From NCBI GenBank assembly GCA_005880055.1, contig VBJS01000198.1, forward strand, positions 1-9,312: a DNA stretch of 9,312 nucleotides. Direction: 5' to 3'. Positions 5,892 through 9,312 of this stretch are shown here, in pieces (positions within the stretch are counted from its first letter, which is position 1; every line of letters starts with the position of its first letter). The notes under the pieces are model-generated. The model had not been told where the DNA came from. It was given only the letters and a program-made list of their open reading frames with translations, and made no database searches. A program made the translations under genes and the position numbers. The DNA comes from Chloroflexota bacterium (lineage in GTDB: Bacteria > Chloroflexota > Dehalococcoidia > SM23-28-2 > RBG-16-64-32).

Positions 5892-6323
5892 TCAGTCAAG
5901 CAAAGACGGGGCCCACTGCTCCCCGGCCGCGGGTAGTGTCCGGAACCGTTCCAGGTCCGTCACCGCCAGTTCGAGATGCCCCGTCGCCATATCCGTGGTG
6001 ATCCGGTACGCGTACGCCTGGCGCAGCTGCCCATCGAGCTGTAAAGCGCGACTCAGGTCGGCCTGTGCCTCCGGAAAGCGCGCCAGGCGTACGAGGGCAA
6101 CGCCCCGTCCCGCGTATGCCTGCGCCATTTCCGGATCAAGCCTAATGGCTGCGTCGAATTCACTGATAGCCGCAGACCACTGGGCTTCTTGGGACAAAAG
6201 CAGCCCCTGGGAGTAATGCCGCGAGGCTGATGGGTCGTCCCGCCCCGCCAGATAGAGGTATACCGCCGCTACAAGAGGGATCAGCGCCAGTGCATGGACC
6301 ACCGGCGATCGCAGCAAGCGCAT
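5892..6323 (-). CDS. Membrane-anchored TPR repeat protein
   Basis: The product is 143 residues. A short basic start (MRLLR) precedes one hydrophobic helix at about residues 8-26. Tetratricopeptide repeats follow at about 34-67 (ending AAISEFDAAIRLDP), 68-101 (AQAYAGRGVALVRLARFPEAQADLSRALQLD) and a weaker third at about 102-130. The spacing of Ala, Gly, Tyr and the closing LDP fits the TPR consensus. With only two to three repeats it is probably a scaffold for protein contacts; the partner is unknown. The N-terminal helix lacks a lipobox cysteine and probably stays as an anchor, with repeats on the outer face of the membrane. AGGGAAG upstream supports ATG 6323. It sits 66 bases after the lipoprotein gene and 47 before mutM, likely within one transcript. 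Its link to DNA repair is only positional. Confidence 0.85.
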   Translation of the reverse strand: MRLLRSPVVHALALIPLVAAVYLYLAGRDDPSASRHYSQGLLLSQEAQWSAAISEFDAAIRLDPEMAQAYAGRGVALVRLARFPEAQADLSRALQLDGQLRQAYAYRITTDMATGHLELAVTDLERFRTLPAAGEQWAPSLLD

Positions 6324-6389
6324 CGCATCTTCCCTGCCCGCGTGCCATTATCCGCCCCGCTGTCAATCCGCAGATCGCGGGCGGCCCAG

Positions 6390-6707
6390 TCATTGTACGA
6401 CTATCGTCGCGCCGCCCGTCGCCTTGATTTCGTCCCAGGTCACCGTTTTCGTGGCCAGCAACGTCTGATCGCAGGACGAACTATCGCAGAAGTAACGCAC
6501 CTCGTACTTGAGTGTGCCCCGGAACTGCTGAGTGTCGAAGTCGTGGAACCCGCCCGACGCGATCAGCTCAGTCGGCTGCCCGTCCTCGTAGACCACAACC
6601 GTCCGCTCCTTCTTGTTTTCGATGCGGATCGATTCGCCGCTGTTGCAGGCCAGAAGTGCCGGCAATCCTACGGCCAGCAAACCGGCCAGGAGCGCGCGCC
6701 GCAGCAC
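6390..6707 (-). CDS. Small predicted lipoprotein of unknown function
   Basis: This encodes 105 residues with a typical lipoprotein signal: MLRR, a hydrophobic run and a lipobox LLAC with the acceptor Cys at residue 21. The mature part is about 85 residues and has alternating hydrophobic/polar stretches (SIRIENKKERTVVVYEDG, LKYEVRYFCD, GGATIVVQ), consistent with a small beta-sandwich. A second cysteine pair (FCDSSSCD) could form a disulphide outside the cell. No family is recognised with confidence. The GTG start at 6707 follows the polA stop by two bases, with GGAGG at 6718-6714 inside the end of polA and a six-base spacer, so translation is tightly coupled to polA. It is odd to see an exported lipoprotein placed directly after a DNA polymerase gene. 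Confidence 0.82.
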   Translation of the reverse strand: MLRRALLAGLLAVGLPALLACNSGESIRIENKKERTVVVYEDGQPTELIASGGFHDFDTQQFRGTLKYEVRYFCDSSSCDQTLLATKTVTWDEIKATGGATIVVQ

Positions 6708-6709
6708 GC

Positions 6710-9312
6710 CTAGCCTCCGAAGTCGCCGACTTCTACCGGCTCCCCGTACTGCATCTCGCCCCAGTTGCGCCCGACTTTAGTATCCACCTTTAGTGGAACG
6801 CGCATTTCCAGAGATTGGGGCATTATGTCCAGACACAGCCGCCTCACCTCCTCCAGTTCATCGCCCGGGCATTCGAAAATCAACTCGTCGTGCACCTGCA
6901 GCGTCATGAGGCTCCTCATCTTGCGCCGTTGCATCTCTGCGTCCAGGCGGTTCATCGCGATCTTAATGATGTCTGCCGCCGTCCCCTGTACCGGCATGTT
7001 GATCGCTGCCCGCTCTGCTGCGTTCCTCACGTTAAAGTTCGTGGAATGTATCTCCGGAATGTAGCGCCGCCTCCCAAAGAGCGTTTCCACGTAGCCAAGC
7101 TCGCGCACTTTCTGCACCGTCTCCGAGACGTACTGCTGTATGCCGGGGTACTTCTCGAAGTACGTCCGGATGAAGTTCCCTGCGTCCTCCCTCGATATCC
7201 TTTCTCGTACCGAGAGTCCGTATTCGCTCAGCCCGTACAGCACCCCGAAGTTGAATACCTTGGCGCGTCGTCGCATCAGCGGTGTCACGTCCTCTATCGC
7301 CACACCGAATACCTGCGCTGCCGTCGCCGCGTGGATGTCCTCATCCTGAAGGAATGCCTCGACGAGCGCAGGATCGCCTGTGATATGGGCCATGATCCGC
7401 AACTCGATCTGCGAATAGTCTGCCGACAGCAGGCGCGGCTCCGGCCCTGCGTCTCGGGCGATGAACGCCCGCCTGATCTGCTCCCCCAGCGCCGTCCGCA
7501 CCGGTATGTTTTGAAGGTTAGGGTTGCTCGAGGAGATACGTCCGGTCGCCGCGCCCGTCTGGTTGAAGTCTGTATGGATCCGCTTCGTCCGCGAGTGCAC
7601 CAGGAAGGGTAGCGTATCCAGGTAAGTCGACTTCAGTTTGGTCAGTTCGCGGTACTCGTAGATCAGGTCGACGATGTCGTGCAGACCGCGGAGCCCCTCT
7701 AGCGACTGCGCATCCGTGCTGTAGGCGCCGGTCTTCAGGCGGCGGGTCTTGGGCAGATGCAACTCTTCGAACAGGATTTGGCTGAGTTGAATCGGTGAGG
7801 CCATATTGAACTCGTGGCCCACCGACGCGTAAATATCCTCCTCGATGCGCCTGATCTCCATCGTCAGCGATTCAGACATCTCCCGCAGCGCGCCTGTGTC
7901 GATGGCAACGCCGTTCAGCTCCATCCTCGCCAGCACGCATACGAGCGGCATCTCGATCTCGTCGAACAGCCTCCGCATCCCCTTCTCCGCCAGCTCCGGC
8001 TCGAATACCTGCCGCAGCCGAGCCGCAACGTCCGCACAGGCGCCGGCGCACGGCGCTAATACTTCCACCTCCAGCTCCGGCATTGTCAGCTGGTTGGACT
8101 TCTTTCCGCCTTTGCCGAGAAGGTCGGCCGGCTCCTGAAGGTCACGGCCCAGCTTTCGGGCTGCCAGCCACTTCAGCGAGAGCGAGCCCTCCTCCGGCCG
8201 CCCGGAGCCTCCGCCTTCACCGAGCAGGAAGGCGGCGATCATCGTGTCGAACTCGACGCCGTGCGCGTGCACGCCGTGGTTCTCAAGCACGACGACATCG
8301 AACTTTAGATTGTGTCCGGCGATCTTGATCTGCGGATCTTCGATGGCCGGCGCCAGACGCGCCAGGACATCCGGCAATGGCAACTGTCCGTTCGCGCCCA
8401 ACCGCGGCGAGTGCCCAACCGGCACGTAATACGCCTCGCCGGGCCCCAGCGCTATCGAGAAACCGACAATCTCCGAGCGCATCGCATCCCGGTCCGTGCA
8501 AATCGTGTCCAGCACGAAATTCTTCTGGCCGTCGATCCGGCCCGCAAGCGAGGCCAGTTGCTCCTCGCTCGTCACCATCGCATAGCGCTCCTCAATCTCG
8601 CCCGCCGCCGCAACGGCAGCTGCAGCGCGCGGACCATCGCCTTCAGGCAAGCGCGCGATCAGCGTCCGGAACTCCAAGTCCCGGAACAACTCCGTCACGC
8701 GCGCCCGGTCATAGTGCGCGTAGAAGTCGGCCGCTTCCAGGTCTAGAGTCACGGGCGCGTCGCAGACGATCGTCGCCAGAAGCTTGCTCTGCCGCAGCTG
8801 GTCCTCGTGCTCGCGGACTGTTTGCTGCAGCTTTGCCGGCTGCACCTCGTCCGCATGTTCGATCATCGCCTCAATGCTGCCGAACTGCTCGACCAGCTTG
8901 GCCGCCGTCTTGTCGCCGACGCCGGGCAACCCCGGGATGTTGTCCGAGGTGTCGCCCTTTAGCGCCTTCAGGTCCGTCATCTGCTCTGGCATTACGCCGT
9001 AGCGTTCCTTCACATCCTCCGGTTCCAGGTAGACCACCGAATCGCGCTGGTAAGGGCGGAACATCCACAGGTGCACCCCCGGCTGCACCAGCTGCGCGAT
9101 ATCGCTGTCCATGCTCACCAGGAAGCAGTCGATGCCCGCTTCCTTCGCCTGTACCGAGAGCGTGCCCATTAGGTCGTCAGCCTCGTAGCCCTCGAGTTCG
9201 TAGATCGGCATCCCGAACGTCTCGATCACCTGGCGGCAGCGCTTCATCTGCCGGCCGAACTCCTCGCGCTCCTCGTCCGGCATCGCGATACGCGTCGCCT
9301 TGTACGTATCGG
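6710..9312 (-). CDS. polA: DNA polymerase I, 5' end outside the window
   Basis: The visible part is 866 residues; roughly the first 60-70 are missing, judging by the family and the phrase YKATR just inside the edge. Pol I fills gaps in repair and replaces RNA primers. The 5'-nuclease domain shows YEADDLMG and the DNA-binding loop SDNIPGLPGVGDKTAAKL. The polymerase domain has intact motif A (LLSADYSQIELR, about 7397-7435), motif B (RRRAKVFNFGVLYG, about 7230-7275) and motif C (LQVHDELIFE, about 6867-6905). The 3'-5' exonuclease domain between them is degenerate. FVLDTICT keeps the first Asp but has Ile where the catalytic Glu should be. GHNLKFD keeps the second Asp. The usual YAxxDA segment reads CAGACADV, losing the Tyr and the Asp. 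Proofreading is therefore probably absent, as in Taq and several other bacterial Pol I enzymes. An internal ATG at 9283 is not the start, since the frame is open to the window edge with matching sequence. It leads a cluster ending with mutM. Confidence 0.98.
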   Translation of the reverse strand, partial: DTYKATRIAMPDEEREEFGRQMKRCRQVIETFGMPIYELEGYEADDLMGTLSVQAKEAGIDCFLVSMDSDIAQLVQPGVHLWMFRPYQRDSVVYLEPEDVKERYGVMPEQMTDLKALKGDTSDNIPGLPGVGDKTAAKLVEQFGSIEAMIEHADEVQPAKLQQTVREHEDQLRQSKLLATIVCDAPVTLDLEAADFYAHYDRARVTELFRDLEFRTLIARLPEGDGPRAAAAVAAAGEIEERYAMVTSEEQLASLAGRIDGQKNFVLDTICTDRDAMRSEIVGFSIALGPGEAYYVPVGHSPRLGANGQLPLPDVLARLAPAIEDPQIKIAGHNLKFDVVVLENHGVHAHGVEFDTMIAAFLLGEGGGSGRPEEGSLSLKWLAARKLGRDLQEPADLLGKGGKKSNQLTMPELEVEVLAPCAGACADVAARLRQVFEPELAEKGMRRLFDEIEMPLVCVLARMELNGVAIDTGALREMSESLTMEIRRIEEDIYASVGHEFNMASPIQLSQILFEELHLPKTRRLKTGAYSTDAQSLEGLRGLHDIVDLIYEYRELTKLKSTYLDTLPFLVHSRTKRIHTDFNQTGAATGRISSSNPNLQNIPVRTALGEQIRRAFIARDAGPEPRLLSADYSQIELRIMAHITGDPALVEAFLQDEDIHAATAAQVFGVAIEDVTPLMRRRAKVFNFGVLYGLSEYGLSVRERISREDAGNFIRTYFEKYPGIQQYVSETVQKVRELGYVETLFGRRRYIPEIHSTNFNVRNAAERAAINMPVQGTAADIIKIAMNRLDAEMQRRKMRSLMTLQVHDELIFECPGDELEEVRRLCLDIMPQSLEMRVPLKVDTKVGRNWGEMQYGEPVEVGDFGG
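6714..6718 (-). promoter_or_regulatory. Ribosome binding site of the lipoprotein gene inside the 3' end of polA
   Basis: GGAGG on the minus strand lies six bases before GTG 6707 and overlaps the last polA codons. It fixes the GTG start and shows the two genes are in one transcript. Confidence 0.8.

Noticed and set aside
6815..7612. 265-residue open frame antisense to polA
   Set aside because: It lies across the most conserved polymerase motifs. Its His/Arg/Leu-rich composition is that of a reverse-complement shadow.

Overview
The window is GC-rich bacterial DNA with dense gene packing and frequent GTG starts. The set of genes (membrane-anchored sortases with a WYNFSAEPGTG motif, a P1-family peptidase, a polA/mutM repair cluster) fits a Gram-positive-type or monoderm, high-GC bacterium. 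A Chloroflexota-like lineage is my best guess from the style of the sortases and the polymerase. That assignment is inference from remembered family patterns, not from a search.

Region 1 (1-2041, minus strand) is a tandem array of three sortase paralogues. The leftmost runs off the window and lacks its catalytic half. The two complete copies keep the His, Cys and Arg of the active site. Each copy has one N-terminal membrane anchor and a variable linker. A consensus -10 box lies just ahead of the leftmost copy.

Region 2 (2042-4948, plus strand) begins with a divergent intergenic region that holds a 12-bp palindrome and a plausible promoter. Next come a P1 (DmpA/S58-like) peptidase homologue, an overlapping small membrane protein with a DUF2007-like tail, and a 455-residue protein of unknown function. 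The last has a duplicated N-terminal domain, a long acidic Pro/Ala-rich linker and a basic C-terminus. In the P1 protein the residue aligned to the self-cleaving Ser/Thr nucleophile appears to be proline.

Region 3 (4991-9312, minus strand) is a repair cluster read right to left: polA (5' end outside the window), a small lipoprotein, a membrane-anchored TPR protein and mutM. It ends at a strong GC hairpin that also faces the convergent 455-residue gene. PolA has intact polymerase motifs and the visible part of its 5'-nuclease, but its 3'-5' exonuclease active site is degenerate. Pol I and MutM would act together in base-excision repair: MutM removes oxidised purines and Pol I fills the gap. 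The lipoprotein and TPR protein appear to be passengers of the same transcript.

No tRNA, rRNA, CRISPR array or insertion sequence is seen. No stretch longer than about 150 bases lacks a gene. I see no convincing new multi-gene system. The most unusual items are the sortase array, the P1 protein without a nucleophile and the duplicated-domain protein.
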